Shown here: piece after piece, positions 36,601 through 45,457 of the stretch
How positions within the stretch are numbered: the stretch's first letter is position 1
Layout of the letters: each line of letters opens with the position of its first letter
From: JANNNF01 sp963772935
Lineage (GTDB): Bacteria; Pseudomonadota; Alphaproteobacteria; Rhodobacterales; Rhodobacteraceae
DNA length: 64,000 bases
Direction: 5' to 3'
Assembly: GCA_963772935.1 (NCBI GenBank)
Contig: CAVYZK010000004.1
Location: 496,001-560,000, forward strand
Translations under genes and position numbers: made by a program
The notes under the pieces: model-generated
Databases searched by the model: none
Told to the model about the DNA's origin: nothing
Seen by the model: the letters and a program-made list of their open reading frames with translations, nothing else

Positions 36601-38554
36601 CATTCCCGGCATCGGCGGTCAGGCTGTCTGCACCCTCGCCGCCTTCCAGCAGGTTGTTGCCCGCGCCGCCGTTCAGCGTGTCATTGCCAGCATCCCCGGC
36701 CAGCGAGTCATTGCCCTCGCCGCCTGTCACGCTGTCGTGGCCTTCGCCTGCGGCCACGAGATTGTTGCCGTCGCCCGCCGTGACCAAATCATTGCCAAGA
36801 CCGCCAAAGATGGTGTCCGCGCCGGACAGCGCCGAGATAACGTCATCGCCGTCTTCACCGCTCAGGCTGTTGTTGCCATCGCCGCCAAAGATGATGTCGT
36901 TGCCCGTCGCACCCAGAACGGTGTCGTTTCCGATCCCGCCCGTCAGCGTCTCTGCACCGTCCTTGCCGGTCAGCACATCGTCAAAGCTGGACCCGACAAT
37001 CGCATTGATGCCCGACAGCGTATCATCACCATACCCGCCCGAGGCTGCCCCGGTCGTCAGGTTGACGATCACCGCGCCGCCCGAGGCCGCATAGTCCACG
37101 GTATCGGCACCCGATCCGCCGTTGATCGTGTCATTGCCCAAGCCGCCGTCGATATAGTCGTTGCCGTCGCCGCCCTCGACCAGATCGTTGCCGCCCGAGG
37201 CGAACATCAGGTCATTGCCTGCGCCGCCGTACAGCGCGTTTGCTGCTGTTGTGCCGTAAAACTCGTCGTTGAACGACGAGCCGATTGCGCCCTCGATCGA
37301 CACAAAGGTGTCGACGCCTTCGCCCCCACCTGACCCGCTGTTGAAAGCCAGGTTGATGATGACCCCGCCCGTCGCGTTGACATAGCTGGCAACATCCGTG
37401 CCGCTGCCACCGTTCACCAGGTCATTCCCTTCGCCGCCGTTCAGCGTGTCATCCCCCAGGGCCCCGTTCAACGTGTCGTTCCCGGCAGCGCCCGTCAGCA
37501 CGTTGTTGCCACTGCTGCCTGTCAGACTGTCGTTGAAACCAGACCCGATCATGTTCTCGATCGAGGTAAAGCTGTCGCCAGACGCGTCACCCACCGTCCC
37601 CACACCCGAGGTCAGGCTGGCGGTCACCGCCGCCGCCGCCGCCGCATAGCTGGCCGTATCGGTGCCATTGCCGCCGTCCAGAACGTCAGCCCCGGCCCCG
37701 CCCGTCAGCACATCGTCGCCGTCGCCGCCGCGTAGGGTGTTGGCACCGGCATCACCGGTCAGACTGTCGCCACTGGTGGTGCCGATCACCACCTCAAACG
37801 TGGAGAGGCTGTCATCACCGGCAGCCCCACTTGCCACACCCGTCGCAAGGTTTACCGTCACCCCGCCTGCGGTTGTCGAATAATCCAGCATGTCAATGCC
37901 ATCGCCGCCGCTCAGGCTGTCATTGCCCGCGCCCCCGATGATGGTATCCGCACCCAGACCGCCGAAAATGCTGTCATTTCCGTTGCCACCGGCCAACACG
38001 TTGGCCGCACCGTCGCCTGTCAGGCTGTCATTGCCTGCCCCACCGATGATGTTCTCAAAACTCGCCAGCGTGTCATTGCCCGCAGCACCCGAGGCCAGGT
38101 TGGTGGCAAGGTTTACCGTCACACTCCCGGCAGCGCCGGAATAATCCAGCGTGTCGATGCCATCCCCGCCGGTCAGACTGTCATTGCCCGCCCCACCGAT
38201 GATGGTGTCCGCGCCAAGACCCCCGTTCAACGTGTCATTGCCATCGCCACCGTTCAGCACGTTGGCACTGTCATTGCCGATCAGGCTGTCGTCGAACGCC
38301 GACCCCGTCAGGTTCTCAACCGCAACCAGCGTGTCATTGCCCGCGCCACCTGTGACAAGCCCCGACACCAGACTGCCCGTCACACCGGACGCGGCCCCGG
38401 AATAATCCGCCGTGTCAATGTCTGCGCCGCCATCCAGTAGATCATTGCCCTCAAGGCCAAACAGTGTGTCGTTTCCCCCCAAACCATTCAGGGTGTCGTT
38501 ACCAATACCACCGGCAAGCGTTTCGCTTGCTGAACTACCATCAAATGTCGGCAT
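33650..38554 (-). CDS. Giant RTX (hemolysin-type calcium-binding) repeat protein, 1634 residues
   Basis: The protein consists almost wholly of GGxGxDxLx nonapeptide repeats arranged in blocks. The N-terminal half has modules of about 75-85 residues containing VNLATGxAxGxAGxDxL and xxFExxxGxxxxDSLTG. The C-terminal half has seven modules of about 100 residues, each with (V/L)E(N/G)LTLTGT, GNxLxNxLxGNxxxNxLxG and a calcium-binding roll. It starts at MPTFDGSSASETLAGG without a signal peptide and ends STDDFLFVA, as expected for type I secretion with a C-terminal signal. The last 90 residues (DTISDFNTL onward) resemble the serralysin C-terminal region. I see no protease, lipase or adhesin domain. 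No type I secretion genes are in the window. The 4.9-kb frame is unbroken. Confidence 0.9.
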   Translation of the reverse strand: MPTFDGSSASETLAGGIGNDTLNGLGGNDTLFGLEGNDLLDGGADIDTADYSGAASGVTGSLVSGLVTGGAGNDTLVAVENLTGSAFDDSLIGNDSANVLNGGDGNDTLNGGLGADTIIGGAGNDSLTGGDGIDTLDYSGAAGSVTVNLATNLASGAAGNDTLASFENIIGGAGNDSLTGDGAANVLAGGNGNDSIFGGLGADTIIGGAGNDSLSGGDGIDMLDYSTTAGGVTVNLATGVASGAAGDDSLSTFEVVIGTTSGDSLTGDAGANTLRGGDGDDVLTGGAGADVLDGGNGTDTASYAAAAAAVTASLTSGVGTVGDASGDSFTSIENMIGSGFNDSLTGSSGNNVLTGAAGNDTLNGALGDDTLNGGEGNDLVNGGSGTDVASYVNATGGVIINLAFNSGSGGGEGVDTFVSIEGAIGSSFNDEFYGTTAANALYGGAGNDLMFASGGNDLVEGGDGNDYIDGGLGNDTINGGSGADTVDYAASGGAVIVNLTTGAASGGYGDDTLSGINAIVGSSFDDVLTGKDGAETLTGGIGNDTVLGATGNDIIFGGDGNNSLSGEDGDDVISALSGADTIFGGLGNDLVTAGDGNNLVAAGEGHDSVTGGEGNDSLAGDAGNDTLNGGAGNNLLEGGEGADSLTADAGNDTLSGGVGNDTLIAGNGNNVLIGGAGADVLTGGSGIDIADYSASASRVIVRLDGVASTLGDAAGDVITGVENLIGSAFVDALYGDANSNILEGMAGADSLLGGGGIDTIAYVNSNAGVSVNLHDRLLSGGHAQGDLISVKDFENVLGSSFNDTLVGDDLNNMLIGAIGDDILSGLGGSSTGATGADTLVGGVGNDTLRVDSLSDVIVELVGEGNDVVETTITWTLNDTTENLKIIGFEATSGTGNLGNNVLTGNQFANGLFGLDGEDTLFGGVGNDSLDGGAGVDSLLGGTGNDVFVVDTLLDVVIELAGEGFDTIETALTYSIESTAEVEGLTLTGTNAVNGAGSALDNTLTGNSAANQLFGLAGNDKLLGNAGNDTLNGGTGNDTMTGGAGDDVYIIDVTGDRVIEALAGGTDTVETALTHTLVDNVENLTLTGTDAVNGFGNTLANTITGNTNDNLLRGGTGDDSLFGGLGLGNDTLNGEGGNDAMAGGEGNDTYFIDSAGDLIAEFLGGGIDTALSQVTVTALAAWVENLTLQGNTALNGTGNTLSNGLTGNGFANVLRGLAGFDSLYGGLGDDTLDGGADDDTMEGGGGNDLYTVDSLLDVVTELAGGGTDTVRTGLTYALGAQLEGLTLTGTSAIDGTGNTLANTLVGNSADNQLFGGDGVDTLSGNDGNDTLDGGNGADVFNGGAGDDRYILSAATETVTEQAGNGFDTVVIGVNYTLKTNFEGLELTGSATNGFGNAVANLLTGNAGDNLLSGAAGNDTLIGGLGNDTLQGGAGSDQLEGGAGNDTYQVDVATDAVVELADAGTDTVLSSATYTLIANLENLSLIGSAAVSGTGNELGNMLIGNAQANTLSGLLGNDTLNGGNGADTLIGGDGADHFLFNAASGTTDTISDFNTLNGGAEEGDLLVFQGLLTGTFAYLGTGAFHATGDSEARVRAGTTEVQVDTNGDGRIDIRFNLTGLIDPLTDLSTDDFLFVA

Positions 38555-38938
38555 GTGTGTGCGTCCTCTGCTCTGTCCGAAGCCGTCTTGGCGGCATGAT
38601 TAAGGTTCTATTCGGGTGACAGGCCTATATCCCAAACGCGGTTGAATCGCGGCGTTGATCTGCCACCGTGGGGTGGAAATAAGGCCAACCGATGCAAACG
38701 AATCACATATGGAAACAATGTGGTGGCCGCGCGGTGAAGTGTTTCGCCACGGTCAACGACCGGGCAGGGTGCCCTTGGGGCAGGCAGCGCAACCCGCTGC
38801 AGATTCGGTCTCCCGCCGTTGTCGTCCGCAGGGCAGGGCGGCGGCGGCATGAATTTGGTCTTGACCCAAGGCCCGTCTGCCGCTTGATTGCCGCCTGTTT
38901 CTGCATAGACTGCAAGCATCATGTCAAAAGGTGATCCC
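38555..38938. other. Divergent intergenic region
   Basis: 384 bp between the RTX gene and the transglycosylase gene, which are transcribed away from each other. It must hold both promoters. No supportable ORF or RNA. Confidence 0.4.
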
Positions 38939-39739
38939 GTGTCCTTTAAGCCCTTTCTTTGCGCCCTTTCCCTCGGCCTTTCGCTCGCCGCCCCCGTCCT
39001 CGCCGCCCCTTGCAGTGACACGGGTGGCAACTATGAGGCGTGGAAGCCGATCATGCAGAAAGAGGCCGCAGCCGCAGGGGTGGGCAAGCTGGGGCTGGCC
39101 GCTTTGGCAGGCACCTCCTACTCCAAGGCCACCATCGGCGCGGACCGCAACCAGAAAAGCTTCAAATACAGCCTCGACAAATTCCTGTCGGTGCGCGGGG
39201 CCGATACCATCGTGTCGCAGGGGCGGTCGCGCAAGGCCAAGAACGCAGGCCTCTATTCCGCGCTGGAACAGCAATACGGCGTGCCCGCAGGTGTGCTGAT
39301 CGCCATCCACGGCATGGAAACCGGCTTTGGCGGCTTCATGGGCGACACCAACGTGGTGTCCGCCATCGCCACGCTGGCCTATGATTGCCGTCGGTCGGAT
39401 TTCTTCGTGCCGCATCTGATCGGCGCGCTGAAACTGGTGGACCAAGGCTCGATCTCGACCAAATCGGTCGGGGCCAAACATGGCGAACTTGGCCACACCC
39501 AGTTCCTGCCCGGCAACGCGCTGAACTACGGCGTTGATGGCAACGGCGACGGGCGGGTTGACCTGAACAACCAGACCGACGCACTGGCCTCCACCGCCAA
39601 CTTCCTGCGCGCCAAGGGCTGGCAACCGGGGGCGGGCTATCAGGAAGGCGAGCCGAATTTCGCCGTGATCAAGAACTGGAACGCGGCGAAGGTGTACCAG
39701 CAAGCCATCGCCATCATGGGCAAACGCATCGACGGCTGA
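38939..39739 (+). CDS. Lytic murein transglycosylase, MltB/SLT_2 family
   Basis: Cleaves the MurNAc-GlcNAc bond of peptidoglycan to give 1,6-anhydro ends. The GTG at 38939 (AAGGTG six bases upstream) gives a clean signal peptide SFKPFLCALSLGLSLAAPVLA; an ATG at 38921 adds six residues. The catalytic Glu lies in IAIHGMETGFGGFMG, followed by the family motifs KSVGAKHGELGHTQFLPGNA and DLNNQTDALASTANFL. About 266 residues, a shortened MltB without the C-terminal peptidoglycan-binding domain. Confidence 0.9.
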   Translation: MSFKPFLCALSLGLSLAAPVLAAPCSDTGGNYEAWKPIMQKEAAAAGVGKLGLAALAGTSYSKATIGADRNQKSFKYSLDKFLSVRGADTIVSQGRSRKAKNAGLYSALEQQYGVPAGVLIAIHGMETGFGGFMGDTNVVSAIATLAYDCRRSDFFVPHLIGALKLVDQGSISTKSVGAKHGELGHTQFLPGNALNYGVDGNGDGRVDLNNQTDALASTANFLRAKGWQPGAGYQEGEPNFAVIKNWNAAKVYQQAIAIMGKRIDG

Positions 39740-39851
39740 CAGGTGGAAGGGGCGGCCTGCCCGTTTCGTCCCAGCCAGACGCAACATTTTGAAGCCGACC
39801 CACTTTTCCCCCTTGCACCCACGCCACGGGTCGCCTAATCAGCACCCCGCT

Positions 39852-39926
39852 GGCCCGTTCGTCTATCGGTTAGGACACCAGGTTTTCAACCTGGTAAGAG
39901 GGGTTCGACTCCCCTACGGGCTGCCA
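39852..39926 (+). tRNA. tRNA-Glu (anticodon TTC)
   Basis: A 75-nt cloverleaf with encoded CCA: acceptor GGCCCGT/ACGGGCT (first pair G:U), anticodon stem CCAGG/CCTGG around TTTTCAA (anticodon TTC), T arm AGGGG-TTCGACT-CCCCT. Confidence 0.96.
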
Positions 39927-40060
39927 TTTCACCAGATAAAGCAATGAAATTGCATGCTGTTTTCACAGTCTGGTAGCACAAGATGCGCGCCTTTTTTGGC
40001 GTAACCTTGTTGCTGCCCCGTGCATGACGTCACTTTCGTTCCTTCAGAACGGCTAGAAAT

Positions 40061-40387
40061 TCAAACACTTCGCGGTCCAAACAGGATCACGCAAACGCCG
40101 CACAGGCAAATCACGACACCCGATACGTCCCAACGATCCGGCCGCACCCCTTCGACTGCCCAAAGCCATAATACCGACGCTGAAATATAGACGCCACCAT
40201 AGGCGGCATAGGCGCGGCCTGCGCTCACAGATTGAACAAAGGTCAGCGAAAGCGCGAAAACGACCAAAGACAAAACCCCCGGCGCGATCCACCACGGTGA
40301 TTTTCCAAGGCGTAGCCACGCCCAGAATGCAAAACACCCTGCAATCTCGGCGGTCGCCGCTACAAGGAAAGCGAGTGCAGTTTGCAT
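40061..40387 (-). CDS. ynfA: YnfA/UPF0060 family small membrane protein
   Basis: 108 residues with four membrane helices: LAFLVAATAEIAGCFAFWAW, PGVLSLVVFALSLTFV, the conserved AYAAYGGVYISASVLWLW and VVICLCGVCVILFG. The family resembles small multidrug resistance exporters and is usually annotated as a transporter of unknown substrate. Confidence 0.93.
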   Translation of the reverse strand: MQTALAFLVAATAEIAGCFAFWAWLRLGKSPWWIAPGVLSLVVFALSLTFVQSVSAGRAYAAYGGVYISASVLWLWAVEGVRPDRWDVSGVVICLCGVCVILFGPRSV

Positions 40388-40450
40388 GTCTTATCCTTTC
40401 TTCGCCTCCAAGGTCGCATCGCTCCAACCGATCTCAGTGGCACTGTATTG

Positions 40451-41368
40451 TCACCCCGCCACAGCCCGCCGCATCTCCTCTCTGATCCGCCCCGCCATAT
40501 AGTCCGTGAACAACCTTACCTTTGGGTCTTTCAACCGCCGATGCTGGCTCAGGCTCGACAGTTGCGTGGGCAGGGGCGGCGTCGCCACGGCGACCGGCAC
40601 CAAGGCCCCGCTCCGCAGATGATCGGCAATCTCGAACACAGGTTTCAGCACCACCCCGCGCCCGTCCAGCGCCCAGCCGGTCAGCACATCGCCGTCGTCA
40701 GATTCGAACGGCCCGGTGATTTCATAGCGCCTCGGGCCTTCGACCGTCTGCAATGTCCACTGAAACTCCTTCGCGCCGGGATAGCGCAGGTTCAGGCAAT
40801 CGTGCCGGTCCTCGACCAAACCCGCCCCGTCCGCAGGCATCCCCCGCCGCGCGATATAGGCGGGGGCGGCGCACAGCACCCGCGCGCAATCGGCAATCAG
40901 CTGCACTTTCAGCGTGCTGTCCTCCAGCAGCCCCAGATGGAACGCCACGTCGATGCCTTCGGCCACCACATCCACCCCCCGGTCCGACAGGCGCAGGCGC
41001 ACGTCGATCTGCGGATAGCGGTCCTTGAAGGCGGGCACATGCGGGGCAATAAACCGCCGCCCGATCCCCAACGGGGCCGCCACAAAGATGGTGCCGCGCG
41101 GGTTTTGCGTCACATCCATCACCGCCGCCTCAGCCTCGTCGATGGCCTCCAGCACCCGCCGCGCCCCGTCATAGAAGATGCGGCCATTCTCGGTCGGTTG
41201 CAGGGTGCGCGTGGTGCGGTTGAACAGCCGCACGCCCAGATGCTTTTCCAGCTCCGAGATTCGGGCCGAGGCCACCGCAGGCGAGGTGCGCTGGTCGCGG
41301 GCCGCCGCACTCATGCTGCCCAAATCATAGACACGGACGAACATGCGGATGTTGTTGACGTAAGACAT
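40451..41368 (-). CDS. LysR family transcriptional regulator next to puuD
   Basis: About 305 residues with an N-terminal winged HTH (GSMSAAARDQRTSPAVASAR, ISELEKHLGVRLFNRTTRTL) and a LysR effector domain. It is divergent from the urate oxidase gene puuD with about 100 bp between, so it probably controls purine degradation genes; this is inferred from position only. Confidence 0.87.
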   Translation of the reverse strand: MSYVNNIRMFVRVYDLGSMSAAARDQRTSPAVASARISELEKHLGVRLFNRTTRTLQPTENGRIFYDGARRVLEAIDEAEAAVMDVTQNPRGTIFVAAPLGIGRRFIAPHVPAFKDRYPQIDVRLRLSDRGVDVVAEGIDVAFHLGLLEDSTLKVQLIADCARVLCAAPAYIARRGMPADGAGLVEDRHDCLNLRYPGAKEFQWTLQTVEGPRRYEITGPFESDDGDVLTGWALDGRGVVLKPVFEIADHLRSGALVPVAVATPPLPTQLSSLSQHRRLKDPKVRLFTDYMAGRIREEMRRAVAG

Positions 41369-41472
41369 GGGCGCAAATCCCATTATATGGCGGTGTTTGA
41401 AAGTGATCCGGCATTTGAAGGATTAACAGCAAAGTCTCCATCGGTATAGCCTAAGCCAAAAGGGAGACCGCG

Positions 41473-42709
41473 ATGTATGACTGGGCCGTGCTGTGGGAAT
41501 GGGTGCAGATTGCCGCCCGCTGGACGCATGTGATCACGGCAATCGCGTGGATCGGGTCCAGCTTCTACTTCATCGCGCTGGACCTTGGCCTGCGCAAGAC
41601 GCCATCCTTGCCTCCCCTTGCACATGGTGAGGAATGGCAGGTCCACGGCGGCGGCTTCTACCACATCCAGAAATATCTGGTGGCCCCTGAAATGATGCCC
41701 GACCACCTGACCTGGTTCAAATGGGAAAGCTACGCCACCTGGCTGACCGGGTTCCTGATGCTGGTGCTGGTCTATTACCTTGGGGCCGAGATGTATCTGG
41801 TCGATCCCGCCGTGGCCGATCTGGCCGTGTGGCAGGCCATCGCCATCTCGCTGGCCTCGCTGGCCTTCGGCTGGCTGGCCTATGACACCCTGTGCAAAAC
41901 CCGCTTTGGCGATGACAACACCCGCCTGATGGTGCTGCTCTATGTCCTGCTGGTGGCGATGAGCTGGGGCTACACCCAGGTCTTCACCGGCCGCGCCGCC
42001 CTGCTGCATCTGGGCGCGTTCACCGCGACGATCATGTCGGCCAACGTGTTCATGGTGATCATGCCCAACCAGCGCATCGTGGTCGCCGACCTGAAGGCAG
42101 GCCGCAAGCCCGACCCGAAATACGGCAAGATCGCCAAGCAGCGCAGCACGCACAACAACTACCTTACGCTGCCGGTGCTGTTCCTGATGCTGTCGAACCA
42201 CTACCCGCTGGTGTTTGCCACCCAGTACAACTGGCTGATCGCAAGCCTCGTGTTCCTGATGGGCGTCACCATCCGCCACTGGTTCAACACCAAACACGCC
42301 CGCAAAGGCAACCCGCACTGGACATGGGGCGGTGACGGTGATCCTGTTCCTGATCATCGCATGGCTGTCCACCGCCCCCATGCGCACCGCCCCGCAAGAG
42401 GCAAGCCTCACAGGCGCGGCCCTGACCTATGCCTCGGCCCCCGGCTTCGACGAGGTGGTCAGCATCGTGCAGGGCCGCTGTTCCATGTGCCACGCGGCGG
42501 AACCCGCGTGGGATGGCATGCTCTGGCCCCCCAAAGGCGTGGTGCTGGAAACCCCCGCCCAGATCGCACATGAAGCCGGGCGCATCTACATGCAGGCGGG
42601 CCTCACCCACGCCATGCCCCCCGCCAACCTCAGCTTCATCGAACCCCAGGAACGCGCGGCGATTGTCGATTGGTTTCAGGCGGCAGGGCAGACGGGCATC
42701 GACGGCTAG
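41473..42709 (+). pseudogene. puuD: Membrane-bound urate hydroxylase PuuD, interrupted by one extra base
   Basis: Oxidises urate to 5-hydroxyisourate and passes electrons to a C-terminal cytochrome c. Eight or so membrane helices (starting WVQIAARWTHVITAIAWIGS) with family motifs GGGFYHIQKYLVAPEMMPDH and SANVFMVIMPNQ, then the haem-binding CSMCH near residue 340. The frame breaks at 42326-42329, an extra G in GGGG; removing it joins NPHWTW to AVTVILFLIIAWLSTAP. Corrected length is about 411 residues, normal for the family. Confidence 0.9.
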
Positions 42710-42716
42710 CCGCACA

Positions 42717-42974
42717 GCCCCCCACCCCATCCCTCCCCACGAGGGGGAGGGGGGCGACGGTCCTGATGCGATGCAGTCCTGCAAAATCGGGCGCTATAAA
42801 CTCCCCCAACCCCAACAGCTTTCATTCTGGCAAAAATATCCCGGGGGCAGCGCGAATGGCATTCGCCATTCGCGCGAGGGGGCTGGCCCCCGCTACGCCA
42901 CCAACCAAACGCGCAACCCATGACACGCAATCGCCTCCCCTCCCCCTCGTGGGGAGGGGCTGGGGGTGGGGGGC
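42717..42974. repeat. 258-bp element bounded by near-perfect 36-bp inverted repeats
   Basis: The left arm (42717-42752) and right arm (about 42938-42974) are reverse complements apart from one or two mismatches or indels. Both contain GCCCCCCACCCC and CCCTCCCCACGAGGGGGAGG, the latter itself a small hairpin. The interior holds the dispersed repeat copy C and a perfect 11-bp inverted repeat GCGCGAATGGC/GCCATTCGCGC (42850-42860, 42865-42875). No gene lies inside. It sits between convergent puuD and the coiled-coil gene. Confidence 0.7.
42821..42847 (+). repeat. Dispersed intergenic repeat, copy C
   Basis: TTCATTCTGGCAAAAATATC followed by CCGGGGG, matching copies at 6214 and 23408. Confidence 0.55.
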
Positions 42975-42989
42975 ACCGCGACGAAACCG

Positions 42990-43319
42990 TCAGGAATTCG
43001 CGTGCATCCGCTCGATATAGGCCCGCATTTCCTCGGCCTCATGGCGCGCATCGCGCAGGCCGTCCATCGCGGCGCGCAATTCGGCTTCGGTCTGGGCGAT
43101 CTGGTTGGTCAACTCGCCCTCGCGCTGTTCCAGATAGAGGATCGCCTGATCCCGTGTCTCCTCAGCCTCGTGCAGCGATTGCGCCAGACGGTCCACCTCG
43201 CCCATTTCGCTGCCCGCCACCCGGGCAAAGCGGTGCAGCAGCCAATGCGCGAACCATCCCATCGCAAAGGACAACAGCAAGATGATGGCAGTGGCGATGA
43301 CAAACTCGGAACGGTTCAT
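42990..43319 (-). CDS. Membrane-anchored coiled-coil protein
   Basis: 109 residues: one N-terminal membrane helix (FVIATAIILLLSFAMGWFAH) and a long charged coiled coil (SLHEAEETRDQAILYLEQRE, then TEAELRAAMDGLRDARHEAE). No family recognised. It begins about 40 bp after the OmpA gene on the same strand, so it is probably coexpressed and may act in the periplasm or at the inner face of the envelope. Confidence 0.72.
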   Translation of the reverse strand: MNRSEFVIATAIILLLSFAMGWFAHWLLHRFARVAGSEMGEVDRLAQSLHEAEETRDQAILYLEQREGELTNQIAQTEAELRAAMDGLRDARHEAEEMRAYIERMHANS

Positions 43320-43361
43320 GCTCAGTCTTTCGGGCAAGGTCTTGCGGGGGGTGGCCTTCGT

Positions 43362-45419
43362 CTAGCCTTTGTTCGGGCGGGCTTTCGGGCGGATGGTGCG
43401 TTCGGTCGGTGCCACCGAAGGGCTGGTGTCGCCGGAAAAATCAGGGCCCGCATCGGGGGCAACAGCGACCGGGGCCACCGCATCAGCGGTCGCGCCACCC
43501 GTCGGCGCGGCGCCAACCGGGGCCAGGTCTTCCCCCGTCAGCACAAATTCAATCCGGCGGTTGGCCTCGCGCCCCGCGTCGGTGCTGTTATCGGCAATCG
43601 GGTCGGCCTCGCCATAGCCCTTGGCGGTCATGCCCGACACGTCGATCCGGCGGCCCTGCAGCGCGACCATCACCGCCTCGGCCCGGGCCTGCGACAGCGC
43701 CTGATTGCCGCCCTCTGACCCCTGCGCATCGGTATAGCCGCCGATTTCCATCGCGATGCCGGGGCAATCCTCCAGAATATCGGCAAGCGCCTCGATCACC
43801 GGGCGGGCGGTGGTGGCGATCTCGGCCGATCCCGGGGTGAAGGTGATCTTCTGCCGCGCAACCGCAGAGTTGACCTGAATGGCGCATTCCTGCGGCGTGG
43901 GCAGGGCGGCCAGCGGGTCCAGATCTTCGTCATAGGTCACAGACACCTTGAAGGTCTTGCCTTGCCCCAGCTTGGCCGACAGGATCTGCGCAATTCGCGC
44001 GCGCGCGGCCTGTGACCCGGTGATGCCCGTCACCTCGACCGTATCGGCGCGCACTTTGACACTGCCCGAGGTCAGTTCTGACAGCGCCTCCAACCCCGCC
44101 AGCACCCGCACAGGCCAGCCATCGGGCAATTCGGCGTCCAGCCGGGTCGCGGTATAAACCGCATCCGCCCCAAACTGTGCGCGGGCAAAGGCATCGACGG
44201 CGCTGCGCAGGCGTTCATCCGTCAACCGCCCGCGCAATTCCACCCGTCCTTCGGTCGACAGCACGGCAGTAAATTCCGCAGGCCCCTGATTGGCGGCGTC
44301 GGCCTTTTTCTCCAGCACGGCGTTCAGCGAAAACACCGGGGGCAGGGCGGTCTGCAATTCGCCGACCACCCGGTCATAGGTATCCTGCGGCGTGCTGGAG
44401 GAGGCCACCAGTGACACATCGGCATCGGAAAAGGTGATGGACCCGGCCCCCAATTCCTGCACCGCCTTGATGCCAGCCCCCACCGCATCGGCCCAGCTTG
44501 GCGTCGGCACGCCAAGGCCAATCGTGCATTGCCCGCCCGACAGCCCCGCAGCCGAGGCCACGGTCAGAATCCGCGCCCGTGCCCGGTCCGTATCGGCAGA
44601 ACACGCATCAAACCGCGCGCCCTGATCATCCAGCAAGAACCGCAGGGTGAACGGCGTGATCACCGGACGCGGGGCCGAGATATCCAGCGTCAGCACCACC
44701 CCCGCAGGCTTCAACGCCCGCAGATCGGTTTCCAACCGGCGCTTTTCCGCGTCGCTGTCCGAAATGGCCGTGACGGAAATCTGGTCGGCGGCCACAGAAA
44801 TCTTGGCCCGTTTCAACACCTTCAACGCGGCCACACCAAACCCAAGCGCCGCATCCCAACTGGCAGGGGCAGGGTAGGCCGCAGCCTCCAGCATGTTGGC
44901 CACCTCAATGCCGGGGGTCAGCGCGGCGGCGGCACTGGCCAGCGCGTCCTCGTCAATGCCGCCCGTGGTGGTGGCCTCGGGCATCAGCCCGATCAGTTGG
45001 ATGCCATCATCATTGCGCAGCATTTCAATGGAAAAGCGCGGGGCCTCGATCGCCGAGGTGGGCGCAACCTCCAGCCCGTCACGCACCCGGCTGCTGTCCA
45101 CAACCGTGCCCACCACGTTGACGGCGCGAAACCGGGCCGCCTCATTCACCGCGGTCCCCGAAAGCTGTACCAGCAACCCGTCGGCATCGACGGCCACCCA
45201 GTCGATGGAATTGGCCGCAAGCGTGGCCACAACCGCCTTTTCAGACCGCCGTTCAATCATCAGGGACGCACCGTAGGAAATGCCCGTCAGCACAACGCCC
45301 GCCAATATGAATACGGCGACGGCGATCAGGTTGGGGTGAACAGGCAATTTGGTGCGCGTCAAGGGCAGAACTTTCGGGCAGTTTCGCAGAGCGGGAATCG
45401 GGCAGGCCACCCGGCTCAA
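43362..45419 (-). CDS. Large OmpA family protein with BON-like repeats
   Basis: Up to 685 residues: an inner-membrane anchor near the N-terminus (LIAVAVFILAGVVLTGISYG), then several BON-like modules containing VxLxGxxxxE-type strands (WVAVDADGLLVQLSGTAVNE; FTAVLSTEGRVELRGRLTDE), and a C-terminal OmpA domain (ITFTPGSAEIATTARPVIEA, EIGGYTDAQGSEGGNQALSQ, REANRRIEFVL) with a Pro/Ala-rich tail. The layout recalls mycobacterial ArfA and links inner membrane to peptidoglycan. The true start may be a TTG nearer the membrane segment, since the first 20 residues look unnatural. Confidence 0.8.
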   Translation of the reverse strand: MSRVACPIPALRNCPKVLPLTRTKLPVHPNLIAVAVFILAGVVLTGISYGASLMIERRSEKAVVATLAANSIDWVAVDADGLLVQLSGTAVNEAARFRAVNVVGTVVDSSRVRDGLEVAPTSAIEAPRFSIEMLRNDDGIQLIGLMPEATTTGGIDEDALASAAAALTPGIEVANMLEAAAYPAPASWDAALGFGVAALKVLKRAKISVAADQISVTAISDSDAEKRRLETDLRALKPAGVVLTLDISAPRPVITPFTLRFLLDDQGARFDACSADTDRARARILTVASAAGLSGGQCTIGLGVPTPSWADAVGAGIKAVQELGAGSITFSDADVSLVASSSTPQDTYDRVVGELQTALPPVFSLNAVLEKKADAANQGPAEFTAVLSTEGRVELRGRLTDERLRSAVDAFARAQFGADAVYTATRLDAELPDGWPVRVLAGLEALSELTSGSVKVRADTVEVTGITGSQAARARIAQILSAKLGQGKTFKVSVTYDEDLDPLAALPTPQECAIQVNSAVARQKITFTPGSAEIATTARPVIEALADILEDCPGIAMEIGGYTDAQGSEGGNQALSQARAEAVMVALQGRRIDVSGMTAKGYGEADPIADNSTDAGREANRRIEFVLTGEDLAPVGAAPTGGATADAVAPVAVAPDAGPDFSGDTSPSVAPTERTIRPKARPNKG

Positions 45420-45457
45420 GCCTGTTGCTTCCTAGGGGGTTACGCGCGGGGGTTCAA

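Noticed and set aside
33650..38554. Regularly spaced DNA repeats that could suggest a CRISPR array
   Set aside because: The repeats are coding (RTX nonapeptides), diverged in sequence and in one long frame; there are no unique equal-length spacers or cas genes.
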